Shown piece after piece: positions 8,432-16,921 of a stretch of DNA of 32,008 bases. The number at the start of each line of letters is the position of its first letter. The stretch's first letter is position 1. Source of the DNA: Loki-b32 sp964493385 (lineage in GTDB: Archaea; Asgardarchaeota; Lokiarchaeia; Sigyniarchaeales; SOKP01); contig CAZBNW010000016.1 in assembly GCA_964493385.1 (NCBI GenBank), positions 1 through 32,008 on the forward strand, given 5' to 3'. The notes under the pieces were generated by a model. The model made no database searches. It had not been told where the DNA came from and saw nothing but the letters and a program-made list of their open reading frames with translations. A program made the translations under genes and the position numbers.

Positions 8432-9430
8432 TTGTTACATAATATCTTTTTATTTAAAGGAAAGAAATTCCGAGATTTAGAAGATCTTAATATTTATAGT
8501 TATCCTAATGAAATTATTAGTATTAATGATAAAATACTTGTTAATAAGATTATAAAAGAACATGATAAAGAAGATATTATTCTACATACTAATTCAAATC
8601 ATTTTTTAATTGATGAGCCTATTGCTCAATATATCAATGATTTAAATTTATACACTGCTTGTATTAATGGAAAAATTATTATTGGTTTAATTTTTGATGA
8701 TGATGATAATCCTTATGACTATATGGAAATATTTAAAGAACTATTGACTGAACTGTTAAATAATGATAATGGATATTCCTTTGATGATGAAATTGAAGTT
8801 GATAATTTATTAATTTCTATGTTTATTGATATTCGAAGGTTTGGCGATGAGGTAATCGAAAAATCTCCAGAAATTGAATATTATTATCAAAGTGAAACAT
8901 TTTTCAAAGTCTTTCTATTTGGAATTGATGAAGTTGGAAAATCAAGTTTAATTAGAAGATTAAAAACTGGGGAGTTTAACGAGAATTATTTTACTCCAAC
9001 TCGCAAATTTAATATTGAATATCTTCCGGTGGAAGAAGAAGGGTTGTTAGCTGTGTGGGATATGCCTGGACAAAAAACTTTTAGATCGAAATGGTTGATA
9101 GGCCTTCAAGATTCTAATATTATTGTCTATATGATTGACATTGCTAACCAAAGAAGATTTGAGGAATCAAAAAAGGAGTTTTGGAATGTGTTAAACAATG
9201 GTGAATTAAATGGAATCCCATTACTAATATTAGGTAATAAAATTGATTTAATCAAATACTCTGGAGAAGAATATGACACACAACTTCAGAACTTAAAAAA
9301 AGAACTTTCCCAATATTATAAATTTAGAAATATAAAAAACCGAAAATGGAATTTCTTATTCACATCAGTAAAAACTAATTTTAATATTGATAATGTAATT
9401 CCAGCGGTTTTTGATTTGATCTCTTCTTAA
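8432..9430 (+). CDS. Ras/Arf-like small GTPase with N-terminal longin-like domain
   Basis: The C-terminal half of this 332-residue protein is a complete small GTPase: P-loop GIDEVGKS (164-171), switch I Thr (T188 or T190), DMPGQ (210-214), NKID (269-272) and TSVKT (311-315). The D-x-P/G-G-Q form of G3 is closer to Arf than to Ras. Residues 1-155 form a separate alternating strand/helix region with an acidic loop (GLIFDDDDNPYDY) followed by an amphipathic helix; this resembles a longin-type fold, though that is only pattern-based inference. There is no obvious lipidation Cys. The start is TTG, since an in-frame ATG before the domain is lacking. It sits between the Trp-repeat protein and a V4R protein on the same strand, suggesting a GTPase with partner proteins. 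Confidence 0.8.
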   Translation: MLHNIFLFKGKKFRDLEDLNIYSYPNEIISINDKILVNKIIKEHDKEDIILHTNSNHFLIDEPIAQYINDLNLYTACINGKIIIGLIFDDDDNPYDYMEIFKELLTELLNNDNGYSFDDEIEVDNLLISMFIDIRRFGDEVIEKSPEIEYYYQSETFFKVFLFGIDEVGKSSLIRRLKTGEFNENYFTPTRKFNIEYLPVEEEGLLAVWDMPGQKTFRSKWLIGLQDSNIIVYMIDIANQRRFEESKKEFWNVLNNGELNGIPLLILGNKIDLIKYSGEEYDTQLQNLKKELSQYYKFRNIKNRKWNFLFTSVKTNFNIDNVIPAVFDLISS

Positions 9431-9567
9431 GGTGCTATTTTAATTGGATTATTAAAATTGAAGATTCTCACTTTTAGTAAATCTAGAAGTTACATGTATT
9501 AAACATTAAATTTAAATATCTAGCCATTTAAATTTCTATTATATGAAATAAAAACTTAATATTTCTC

Positions 9568-9575
9568 TTTATATA
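9568..9575 (+). promoter_or_regulatory. TATA box of the V4R gene
   Basis: TTTATATA lies 19-26 bases before the ATG at 9594. This spacing would put transcription initiation at or next to the start codon, so the mRNA is probably leaderless or nearly so. Confidence 0.45.
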
Positions 9576-9593
9576 TTAAATTAGGGATAAATA

Positions 9594-10181
9594 ATGTCTA
9601 AAAGGCTCAAAAAAGAACTACAAATTATGATTGAAGAGAAATTAGGACAACTGTTTTTCGGTGATAAAAAGAAAGATTTAAGGTTATTGATGCTAAGACC
9701 TATTGATTTAATCGAATTCTCTGAGTTCGCGGGGACAAACGCCGATGATATCCTCGTTTGGGTAGGGAAAACTCTTGGTAGAGCATATATGGAGAAGTTT
9801 TTTCATAACAAAGATTGGAGTACCGAAACTATGGCTACAAGAAAAGAAGTTATACTTGGCAATCTTGAAGCCTTAGAACTTATGGGTTATGGAAAATTAA
9901 CAGGAACGTTTAAAAAAGATTATATTTTAATTATCGTAGCAGAATCATTAGCATCAGAAGAAAAAGACAATATTATGGCAAAAAACTTATGTTTACTTTA
10001 TCAAGGGCTTTTTAGTGGCATTTTTGAGACTTTGCAAATTGATGTTGATGTTGAGGAAATCGAGTGTGTTTTGTTAGGGCATAAAAAATGCGTGTTTAAA
10101 TTTGAACTCATCGGAGAAGAATTAGAAGAAGGTCTTGTGGATTCCGAAGAAACTGTTTCTGAATTTTTATCCACTCTTTAA
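9594..10181 (+). CDS. V4R domain protein (TRAPP/Bet3-like fold)
   Basis: This 195-residue protein ends in a V4R domain. Its signature is visible as E155-x2-C158-x3-G162-x3-C166-x-F168, preceded by C133 and QGLFSGIFE, which matches the usual Cys-x3-Gly-x3-Gly segment. V4R domains bind small hydrophobic ligands or act in protein assembly, and they share a fold with the Bet3 subunits of the TRAPP complex that activates Rab/Ypt GTPases. An acidic tail (residues 174-195) follows the domain. The gene lies 163 bases after a small GTPase gene on the same strand, which makes a GTPase-partner role attractive but unproven. The gene end is only 15 bases from the convergent DUF1295 gene. Confidence 0.7.
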   Translation: MSKRLKKELQIMIEEKLGQLFFGDKKKDLRLLMLRPIDLIEFSEFAGTNADDILVWVGKTLGRAYMEKFFHNKDWSTETMATRKEVILGNLEALELMGYGKLTGTFKKDYILIIVAESLASEEKDNIMAKNLCLLYQGLFSGIFETLQIDVDVEEIECVLLGHKKCVFKFELIGEELEEGLVDSEETVSEFLSTL

Positions 10182-10196
10182 TTTTTACCTTATTTT

Positions 10197-11096
10197 TTAA
10201 GTTTTTTTCTTTGGAAACCAAGGTATTAATTTTGAAACCTGTTTTTTGTATATAGCATAATCAGGTTTCCTTTCCAAATTTCTCCTTTCCATTATAGGAA
10301 TACTAAGAATATTAAAAAGGAATGTAATGGAAATTGGGCCAATAATAACCCAATAATATGACACATCAGAAGCTAATGCAAATATATATAAACCCCACCA
10401 AAATAATATTTCTCCAAAATAATTAGGGTGCCTTGAATATTTCCATAAACCTGTAGTTATAATTTCTTCATGGCTTTGCCGAGTTTTAATGAAATTATAC
10501 AATTGTTGATCTGCTAGAGTTTCTATGGCGATTGCTGCTGCTGTTATAAATATTGCTACAATATCAATAATCCAAATTGATTTCGTTCTCAAAGAAAGTG
10601 CTGGGTATAAAGAAATTGAACCTAAGTAAACTTGAAGTGTAGGCATCAATTGTAATCCTATAAGATTAATGAGCCAAAATTTTTTACCCATTTTTACCCT
10701 ATACATCGTATATCTCCAATCTTCATGTTTTAAACCCCGCCATTGCCTTAACCAGTTAAATGTCAATCTTATTGACCAAATAAATAGGAGGATAAATACA
10801 ATTATATAACGAAAACTGTGTACACTACTTATTTGAGGGAAAAATAAATAATATGATGCTATTATTAAAGGAGCTACACTCCAATAAGGGTCATATAAGC
10901 TTGTATTTTTTAAGATGGTACTAATTATAAATATCACGATTGTTGCGGCTAAGTCAGCAAAAAGAATCATCAGAAGTGGATGTAAAAAACTAAACACAAC
11001 TCCAATTATAATAGATATGAAAAATGCAAAAACATAGGATATTATTACGTAAACATAAGCCTTAAACATATTATTACCTTTGTTAAACTCTTTCAT
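10197..11096 (-). CDS. DUF1295 / steroid 5-alpha-reductase-like membrane protein
   Basis: This 299-residue integral membrane protein has about seven hydrophobic segments. The motif KYSRHPNYFGEILFWWGLY near residue 230 is the hallmark of the DUF1295 family, whose members are related to steroid 5-alpha-reductases and isoprenylcysteine methyltransferases. The conserved segment contains the His-Pro-Asn-Tyr that helps bind NADPH or SAM in relatives. A lipid- or isoprenoid-modifying activity is likely; the substrate is unknown. The ATG start is followed by a short polar lead-in and then the first membrane helix. The gene is divergent from cdhA with 282 bases between the starts. Confidence 0.8.
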   Translation of the reverse strand: MKEFNKGNNMFKAYVYVIISYVFAFFISIIIGVVFSFLHPLLMILFADLAATIVIFIISTILKNTSLYDPYWSVAPLIIASYYLFFPQISSVHSFRYIIVFILLFIWSIRLTFNWLRQWRGLKHEDWRYTMYRVKMGKKFWLINLIGLQLMPTLQVYLGSISLYPALSLRTKSIWIIDIVAIFITAAAIAIETLADQQLYNFIKTRQSHEEIITTGLWKYSRHPNYFGEILFWWGLYIFALASDVSYYWVIIGPISITFLFNILSIPIMERRNLERKPDYAIYKKQVSKLIPWFPKKKT

Positions 11097-11351
11097 ATTT
11101 TATTCACATAACCTCATCTTATTTTTTTAACTCTAATTAAAACTTTTATCTTAATATTTATTAAAGATTTTTAAACTTGTGTGAAGTTTCACACTTTTTT
11201 TGTTTAACCTATATTCTATTTTGAGTTTTTGAATATAAACATTAATTTTTAAATCCTTAAATGTCTCTTATTTGTAGAAATATATATCTAAAATAAATTT
11301 AAAATACACTCAAAGATAAAAATACTTATTATCCTAACTTATTAAAATAAA

Positions 11352-11363
11352 TTAAATATATAT
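11352..11363 (+). promoter_or_regulatory. TATA-like element of cdhA
   Basis: TTAAATATATAT sits about 16-27 bases before the TTG start at 11379. The distance fits a transcript beginning near the start codon. The region is AT-rich throughout, so the match is suggestive only. Confidence 0.35.
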
Positions 11364-11378
11364 TGATGTGAGAAACCT

Positions 11379-13727
11379 TTGGAAAAAAAAGGCGCAAAAA
11401 TTATAATTGATGAATATAAAGGCCCTCTCGGAACGATAAAAGGATTTGAACTAACTACGGGCAAAATATCTTATGGTGATGAGACGGAATGGGAACCAAT
11501 GGGTCCACATCCAGCACCACATTTGAGAGATTTGAGATCATGGTTTTTTAAACTTATGGATCGATATAAACCTTTCTATATGCCCATCTGTGATATGTGT
11601 TGTTTATGTACATACGGTAAATGCAACCTTTCAAAGGGTAGGACTGGAGCTTGTGGTATAAACATGGAAACCCAACAAGCCAGAATTGTTGAGATTGCAT
11701 GTTGTATCGGAGCTGCTTGCCATAGTGCTCACGGTGATCATTTACTTCATTGGCTAAAAGAAAAATATGGTAATGTACCAATTAATTTTGGTAATAATAT
11801 TGCTGTGGAAATGCCACATACTCGTTTGATTCTTGGTATGAAACCAGAGAATTTAGAAGATTTAGAAACCGCTATGGAGTATGTTCATTATACACTAACG
11901 CAACTGTTAGCCGCAGGTCATACTGGACAAGAATCAAGTTATCTTGATTACGAAGCAAAAAGTTTCTTAGCAGGGTTATGCGATTCAGTAGGTATGGAAA
12001 TTTCAGATGCCGTACAAATTGCCGCTTATGGAATGCCTATAGGAGATCCTGATGTTCCAATCGTAGAATTAGGAATGGGAACTTTGGATACCGAAAATAA
12101 AGCGATTGTCCTAATGATTGGGCATAATGTAGCACCAGGAGTTGAATTAGTAGATTATATAAGAGAAAAAGGCTATGATGATAAAGTTGATGTTGGTGCT
12201 ATTTGTTGTACTGCTCATGATCTTACACGATATTATAGTGGAGCAAAAATAATTGGATCTTATTCAAGACAATTACATTTTATTCGCTCTGGCATGGCAG
12301 ACGTAGTGATGGTAGATGAGCAATGTGTTAATTTAAGAACTTACGAGGAAGCAAAAGCCGTAGGGGCTCCGTATATTACCACTAATGAAAAGATAATGGG
12401 GGGTTTTCCTGATAGAACAGACGATCCAATGATAGAAATTGTAGATGATTTAGTCAGTGGCAAGATGGATGGTGTTTTAATCTTGGATCCTATAAAAGCA
12501 GGTGAAGTAGCTGCTGAAACAGCAATTAAGATTAAACCAATTAGAAAAGGTAAAAGTGGTGTTCCAGATGAAAAAGGATGCCAAGATATGGCTATGAGAT
12601 GTAACGGCTGTGGAAACTGCCAGAGGAATTGTCCAAACGATTTACCACTTGTAGAGGGCATTAATTTAGCGAAAGGTGCAGATTTTTCTGTTTTAGAAAG
12701 TATTTTCCACGATTGTTTAGGATGTGGTAGATGTGAATCAGATTGTATGAAAAATGTCTCACCATTAACGTTAATACAGTATGCGGGTAGAGAATATATT
12801 AAGACTGAGAAATACAATTGCCGAGCTGGTAGAGGTCCTATTCAAGATACAGAAATTCGAAATGTTGGTGCTCCAATTGTACTAGGAGAAATCCCCGGAA
12901 TAGTAGCAATTATTGGATGTGGTAATTATGCACACGAAATTCAGGAATTATACAAGATGGCAGAAGAATTTTTAGTAAGAAATTATATTGTAGTTGTATC
13001 TGGCTGTGGAGCAATGGACATTGGTCTTGTAAAAGACGAAGAAGGCAAAACTTTATATGATCGATTCCCAGGTGATTTTGATAGAGGCGGTTTGGTAAAT
13101 GTTGGTTCATGTGTAGCCAATCCACACATTACAGGTGCGGCCATTAAAGTTGCTAATATTTTCGCCCGAAGACCACTACGTGGTAATTTCGAAGAAATTG
13201 CAGATTATATCTTAAACAGAGTTGGTGCTGTAGGAGTTGCATGGGGAGCAATGTCCCAAAAAGCCGCAAGTATTGCAAGTATGGCTAATGGTTTAGGAGT
13301 CCCCGCAGTTATAGGCCCTCACGCTGCTGAATATCGAAGAATGTATATTGGTCGATCCTATGATGAGGATACTTGGGAAGTATTTAATGCAAGAGATGGA
13401 TCGGAGGGACATATCGTTGGTCCTGGACCAGAACATCTATTAACAACTGCAGAAAGCATTGATCAAGCCATCTGTTTGGTTGCCAAATTAGCATTAAGAC
13501 CCGCAGATAACTCAAAGGGACGAATGATAAAACTCTCTCATTGGATTGATTTAGAGAGGAAATATAAAGGTGTTGAACTCCCAAATGACTTAGAGAAATT
13601 CATTCGACTTGAAGCAGACATTCCTATCAATATGAAAGACGAAATACATGAATATTTAAAAGAAAAAGGTTGGAAACCAAAAGAAATTGTGGATCCAACA
13701 CTTTTAAAAAGAATGTGTAGAACCTAA
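11379..13727 (+). CDS. cdhA: CO dehydrogenase / acetyl-CoA decarbonylase-synthase alpha subunit
   Basis: This 782-residue protein is the archaeal-type Ni-Fe CO dehydrogenase subunit, which interconverts CO and CO2 with ferredoxin in the Wood-Ljungdahl pathway. The N-terminal cysteine set CDMCCLCTYGKCNLS (from about residue 70) is where CO dehydrogenases hold the B/D clusters. Two ferredoxin-type motifs, CNGCGNCQRNCP (about 408-419) and CLGCGRCESDC (about 446-456), are specific to the archaeal alpha subunit. C-terminal Cys and His segments such as VSGCGAMDIG, GSCVANPH and GPHAAEYRR form the C-cluster region. The length matches methanogen CdhA. The start is TTG. No cdhB, C, D or E gene is beside it; it is flanked by a DUF1295 gene and a small His-containing protein, so the rest of the complex must be encoded elsewhere. 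Confidence 0.93.
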   Translation: MEKKGAKIIIDEYKGPLGTIKGFELTTGKISYGDETEWEPMGPHPAPHLRDLRSWFFKLMDRYKPFYMPICDMCCLCTYGKCNLSKGRTGACGINMETQQARIVEIACCIGAACHSAHGDHLLHWLKEKYGNVPINFGNNIAVEMPHTRLILGMKPENLEDLETAMEYVHYTLTQLLAAGHTGQESSYLDYEAKSFLAGLCDSVGMEISDAVQIAAYGMPIGDPDVPIVELGMGTLDTENKAIVLMIGHNVAPGVELVDYIREKGYDDKVDVGAICCTAHDLTRYYSGAKIIGSYSRQLHFIRSGMADVVMVDEQCVNLRTYEEAKAVGAPYITTNEKIMGGFPDRTDDPMIEIVDDLVSGKMDGVLILDPIKAGEVAAETAIKIKPIRKGKSGVPDEKGCQDMAMRCNGCGNCQRNCPNDLPLVEGINLAKGADFSVLESIFHDCLGCGRCESDCMKNVSPLTLIQYAGREYIKTEKYNCRAGRGPIQDTEIRNVGAPIVLGEIPGIVAIIGCGNYAHEIQELYKMAEEFLVRNYIVVVSGCGAMDIGLVKDEEGKTLYDRFPGDFDRGGLVNVGSCVANPHITGAAIKVANIFARRPLRGNFEEIADYILNRVGAVGVAWGAMSQKAASIASMANGLGVPAVIGPHAAEYRRMYIGRSYDEDTWEVFNARDGSEGHIVGPGPEHLLTTAESIDQAICLVAKLALRPADNSKGRMIKLSHWIDLERKYKGVELPNDLEKFIRLEADIPINMKDEIHEYLKEKGWKPKEIVDPTLLKRMCRT

Positions 13728-13731
13728 TATA

Positions 13732-13760
13732 TTTTTTCTTTTTTTAATTTCTTTTCCTTT
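13732..13760 (+). terminator. T-rich terminator after cdhA
   Basis: Just past the cdhA stop codon the plus strand runs through repeated T-tracts (TTTTTTCTTTTTTT, then TTTCTTTTCCTTT). Oligo-T without a hairpin is the usual archaeal transcription stop. It suggests cdhA is transcribed alone, though read-through to the gene at 13963 is possible. Confidence 0.5.
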
Positions 13761-13962
13761 GTAAGTTAACTACTTCATACGAGCTTTTGCTTCAGCTTCA
13801 TAATCTTCTATTTCTTGCATTTTCTTTCAATTCTGATTTAAAGTGAGTAATTCAATATTAAGGTAGGTTATTTAAATCTAGTAAAATAGAAAAACTAAAA
13901 ATTAATGTGTTAAAGAATATTTTCATTTGTAGATTGATTTAATATTAAGGATTTGAGATAAT

Positions 13963-14181
13963 TTGGATAAACAAGATAAAGATATTTTAAAACTCTCAAA
14001 ATTATGTAAACATTGGGCAGATCACAATGATACACATAAAGAGAGTTTTTTAAAATGGCGAAATATTGCTAAAGAAAAGGGATTAGAATCAGTTACAAGA
14101 AAATTAGACAAATCAATTGAAATGTTAGATAAATGTAATGAATTTTTGCTTGCGGCGAATAAAGAGTTAGAATTATCGTAA
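13963..14181 (+). CDS. Small helical protein with a Cys/His face
   Basis: This 72-residue protein is predicted to be almost entirely helical. Its N-terminal helix has C15, H17, H21 and H25 in the pattern C-x-H-x3-H-x3-H, which would line up on one side of a helix, and then a Trp/Lys-rich segment and a second amphipathic helix. I recall similar small proteins with an H-W-x2-H-N-x2-H motif in archaea with nickel enzymes, but I cannot assign a family. Its place after cdhA makes a nickel- or metal-handling role possible; this is inference. The start is TTG, because no in-frame ATG is available. It is separated from cdhA by 235 bases including a T-rich terminator. Confidence 0.65.
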   Translation: MDKQDKDILKLSKLCKHWADHNDTHKESFLKWRNIAKEKGLESVTRKLDKSIEMLDKCNEFLLAANKELELS

Positions 14182-14260
14182 AAAATGTGAATTCTCATAT
14201 CTAAAAAAACTTACAAAAACAAATGTTAAATATAAAAAGATTAGGTATGAAGAAAGGTTT

Positions 14261-15469
14261 CTATAGGAATAAATTAATTAACGGAAGGAGTTGTTCTTTA
14301 AAATAATCGATTTTGCCTTCCAACAACTCTGGATTTTGAGAAAGCATCCATAAATACACGGGGATCTGCAATTCTGAGTACTCAAATAATTTTTCACCCC
14401 GAATTGTAAATCTGTTAAGCGGTAAATCTAATTTTATTGACTTCTCTCTTATTAAACCTATTGAATTATAAAAGTTTGAAAGCGTTTGTAGTAATAGTGC
14501 TGTATTGTTTACTAACATTTCATCGGTATCTGATCCCGTATAACTTCCAAAAATTAATCCATCCATTGATACTAGGCTTGAAGCTTTTGCTTCCACTTGA
14601 TGCGTAAACTCTTCGAGTATATTCTCGATTATTTCAGATGTTTCAGATACTTTCTTTAATGCAATACTAAACATTTGCATTATAGTTTCTCTCTGAAAAA
14701 TTGTTGTATCGCAATAATCGGTTGAGAAGTCTTCAAATTCATTGACAATACTGTTGAATTTGTTTTTTATATTAGTGACGTTTTGTTGCCATTGGAGAGT
14801 TTTCCGTATATCTTGATCACTTTTACTTAATATAATTAAAACCTCAGGTTTTTCATGCAGATCTTCTAAAACTTTTAATACTTCTCGAAAATAATTAGCT
14901 GCTTCAGGTATTCTATCTGGATCCTGTGAGTCAACAACATATAACATAATATCAGCTTCGGTGAAAAATAATTCTGGTCTATTAAAGTACAACTTTTCTC
15001 TATATTGAACCTGCCCACCTAGATCCCAAGAAATTATAGGATATCCGAAAAAATCTAATTTTTCTCTTTTTACTCCCCTTGTAGGAAGAAGAGATTTAAT
15101 TATTGAAAACTTTTCCTGAACAATGGCCAAAATCGATGTCTTCCCCCCGTTATCCAAACCTATCATCAAAAGCTTTTTATGACGTCTCATTTGCTCTCTA
15201 ACATTATTTTGTATAACCTGAGCAATCTTCACCCATTTCACTAGCATATTTGGTAGGATTTCTTTTATTTCAGGGAGATTTGCGACAGATAAGTTAGCTA
15301 AGTCGTCAATGGTTTTTATTCCTTCATCTAATAAGTTATTGGAACTAACTTTATCAACACCTATTAATGTATCTGGTTTGAATCTTAAAACCTCTTCAAT
15401 TTCATTTATTAGAACATGCCTTTTAAAGAAATCTTTAATAGCTACACTTTTACTACCATTTTCTGACAT
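14261..15469 (-). CDS. Arf-like GTPase fused to helix-hairpin-helix and roadblock-like domains
   Basis: This 402-residue protein has three parts. Residues 33-62 (DTLIGVDKVSSNNLLDEG and following) look like a helix-hairpin-helix pair of the kind in DUF4332/RecA-N-type modules. Residues 98-290 are an Arf/G-alpha-like GTPase: GLDNGGKT (104-111), switch I Thr (T130), DLGGQ (149-153) and SKSD (215-218, in place of NKxD). Residues 296-402 start SSLVSMDGLIFGSYTG and resemble a roadblock/LC7 domain, as found after the GTPase domain in Rag proteins. No lipidation signal is visible. A long segment between G4 and the roadblock part may be an insertion. The gene is divergent from the vWA/zinc-finger gene with 199 bases between starts. 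A signalling or membrane-trafficking role is inferred from the domains. Confidence 0.8.
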   Translation of the reverse strand: MSENGSKSVAIKDFFKRHVLINEIEEVLRFKPDTLIGVDKVSSNNLLDEGIKTIDDLANLSVANLPEIKEILPNMLVKWVKIAQVIQNNVREQMRRHKKLLMIGLDNGGKTSILAIVQEKFSIIKSLLPTRGVKREKLDFFGYPIISWDLGGQVQYREKLYFNRPELFFTEADIMLYVVDSQDPDRIPEAANYFREVLKVLEDLHEKPEVLIILSKSDQDIRKTLQWQQNVTNIKNKFNSIVNEFEDFSTDYCDTTIFQRETIMQMFSIALKKVSETSEIIENILEEFTHQVEAKASSLVSMDGLIFGSYTGSDTDEMLVNNTALLLQTLSNFYNSIGLIREKSIKLDLPLNRFTIRGEKLFEYSELQIPVYLWMLSQNPELLEGKIDYFKEQLLPLINLFL

Positions 15470-15633
15470 TACGCATCAAATTTTTTATCAATTATCTTTT
15501 TACTTTAAAAAAGGTATTATTAAATATATATTAGTTTGTAAAAAAAAACTTTATCTAATTGAAGCAGTATTAATTAATTAGTAATTAATAAACATTTAAA
15601 AATCGATTGAATCAAAAAGCTCATTTACTGTGC

Positions 15634-15647
15634 TTTAAATAATATAT
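15634..15647 (+). promoter_or_regulatory. TATA box of the vWA/zinc-finger gene
   Basis: TTTAAATAATATAT lies 22-35 bases before the ATG at 15669, giving a predicted start of transcription within a few bases of the ATG. This fits a leaderless mRNA. The same 199-base interval must also hold the promoter of the divergent GTPase gene. Confidence 0.45.
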
Positions 15648-15668
15648 CCTCAACATAGTTTAAATAAA

Positions 15669-16874
15669 ATGTCAGAGAACAGAATACCTGAAAATCTTGT
15701 CATTTGCATAGATACATCAAGATCGATGTTTAAAAAAGATTTCACTCCTAATCGATTAACTTGTTGCATTTCTGCAGCAAAAACATTGATAAAAGAGAGA
15801 TTTTATTTAGATAGTCTAAGTGCATTTGCGATAATAAAATTCTCTGATAAAGCAAAAAAGATTATAGATTTTATTGCTTCAGGTTTTGTAGATAGTCTCA
15901 TTGAAGCGTTAGATGCTCTAACGTGTGGAGGATACTCTGCTATAGGTGATGCATTGGCGTTATCGATCAAAACATTGATTGCAGAATTACGTAAAATTAG
16001 TGCCAAAACTCCTCGAATAATATTAATATCTGATGGAAATTATATGAGGACTGTAGCCGATCCAATAAAAATGGCGCGTCTTGCTCAAGGATTAAATATT
16101 AGAATCGACACTTTTGGTATCGGAAATGCTAGGCAAGATAATGTATTAAAGAAAATAAGCGATATTACAGGCGGGCGATATTTTTATAATAATGATCTTG
16201 AATCTTTACTTAGATCGGCAAAAGAAGTTGCTGAGGATAATTATAAAACTTATACAACCGGAAAAAAAACCATTATCGAAAACCCTGCTTTCCTTAGGAA
16301 AATTGCGGCAGGTCTATTGAGAGTCCAAGATCTAACGAAAGATCAAGAACAACGTATTAAACAAATAAGAGGAAAAGTGGATTTTAAAAAATGTTCTATA
16401 TGTTTTTCTGATCAAAATCCATATACTAAAGGCTCATTTTATATTACAGGGAGATATTGCCCCAATTGCACTACTCCATTTCATATACATTGTTTAGCAG
16501 CATGGGCAGACTCTCAAAAAGATCATCAAGTAAAAAGGTCAGGAACAGCTAGATGTCCACATTGTTTTTATCTTCTAAAAATACCTATAGAAGTTACTCA
16601 AATTCAAAAATTGCGTGTTCTCACTAAAGGTTTCAAAGAGGAAACTGCTCAAAAACCAGAAATCATACCAGCAAAGTATATACAAGATGTTGCAATACTC
16701 GGAGAGGAGGCTCTTTTTAATGCATGTCCAGTTTGTCATTTGATTTTTGAGAAAGGTCAACCAGCAGTTCAATGTGGCAACCTTCAATGTAATACTCTTT
16801 ATCATGAGGATTGTTTTAAGAAATTAACGGAAGGACATTGTAAAAATTGTGATACAAAATTACATCTTTATTAA
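15669..16874 (+). CDS. p44/Ssl1-like vWA protein with two C4HC3 zinc modules
   Basis: This 401-residue protein opens with a von Willebrand A domain (about residues 8-190). An intact metal-ion site DTSRS (15-19) and LISDG (119-123) are visible. The stretch TPNRLTC (26-32) after the first strand, together with LTCGGYSAIGDAL (84-96), closely resembles the vWA of the TFIIH subunit p44/Ssl1 as I recall it. Two zinc modules follow. The first is C242-x2-C245-x18-C264-x2-C267-x4-H272-x2-C275-x20-C296-x2-C299; the second is C353-x2-C356-x12-C369-x4-C374-x4-H379-x2-C382-x8-C391-x2-C394. Both are C4HC3, as in PHD or Nse1-type RING variants, rather than classical C3HC4. Roles in a repair/transcription complex or as a ubiquitin ligase are both conceivable. 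It is followed 47 bases later by a small gene. Confidence 0.8.
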   Translation: MSENRIPENLVICIDTSRSMFKKDFTPNRLTCCISAAKTLIKERFYLDSLSAFAIIKFSDKAKKIIDFIASGFVDSLIEALDALTCGGYSAIGDALALSIKTLIAELRKISAKTPRIILISDGNYMRTVADPIKMARLAQGLNIRIDTFGIGNARQDNVLKKISDITGGRYFYNNDLESLLRSAKEVAEDNYKTYTTGKKTIIENPAFLRKIAAGLLRVQDLTKDQEQRIKQIRGKVDFKKCSICFSDQNPYTKGSFYITGRYCPNCTTPFHIHCLAAWADSQKDHQVKRSGTARCPHCFYLLKIPIEVTQIQKLRVLTKGFKEETAQKPEIIPAKYIQDVAILGEEALFNACPVCHLIFEKGQPAVQCGNLQCNTLYHEDCFKKLTEGHCKNCDTKLHLY

Positions 16875-16921
16875 TAAAATTAAATAAAAAATGTTGGAAT
16901 TATTAGTAAAAAAGATCTATT

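Noticed and set aside
12341..12817. 158-codon open frame antisense to cdhA
   Set aside because: It lies wholly inside the well-supported cdhA gene, and its Cys- and Ser-rich composition follows from the opposite strand.
11379..13727. Intein or insertion within cdhA
   Set aside because: The protein has the normal family length and all cluster motifs are in the usual order.
13765..13840. Minus-strand frame reading MQEIEDYEAEAKARMK, with FKSELKE in another frame just upstream
   Set aside because: It looks protein-like and could be a frameshifted gene end, but it is only about 25 codons with stops close by, so I could not support a feature.
15669..16300. vWA domain read as a CoxE or Mg-chelatase subunit
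   Set aside because: No AAA+ ATPase partner is nearby, and the C-terminal zinc modules are not found in those families.
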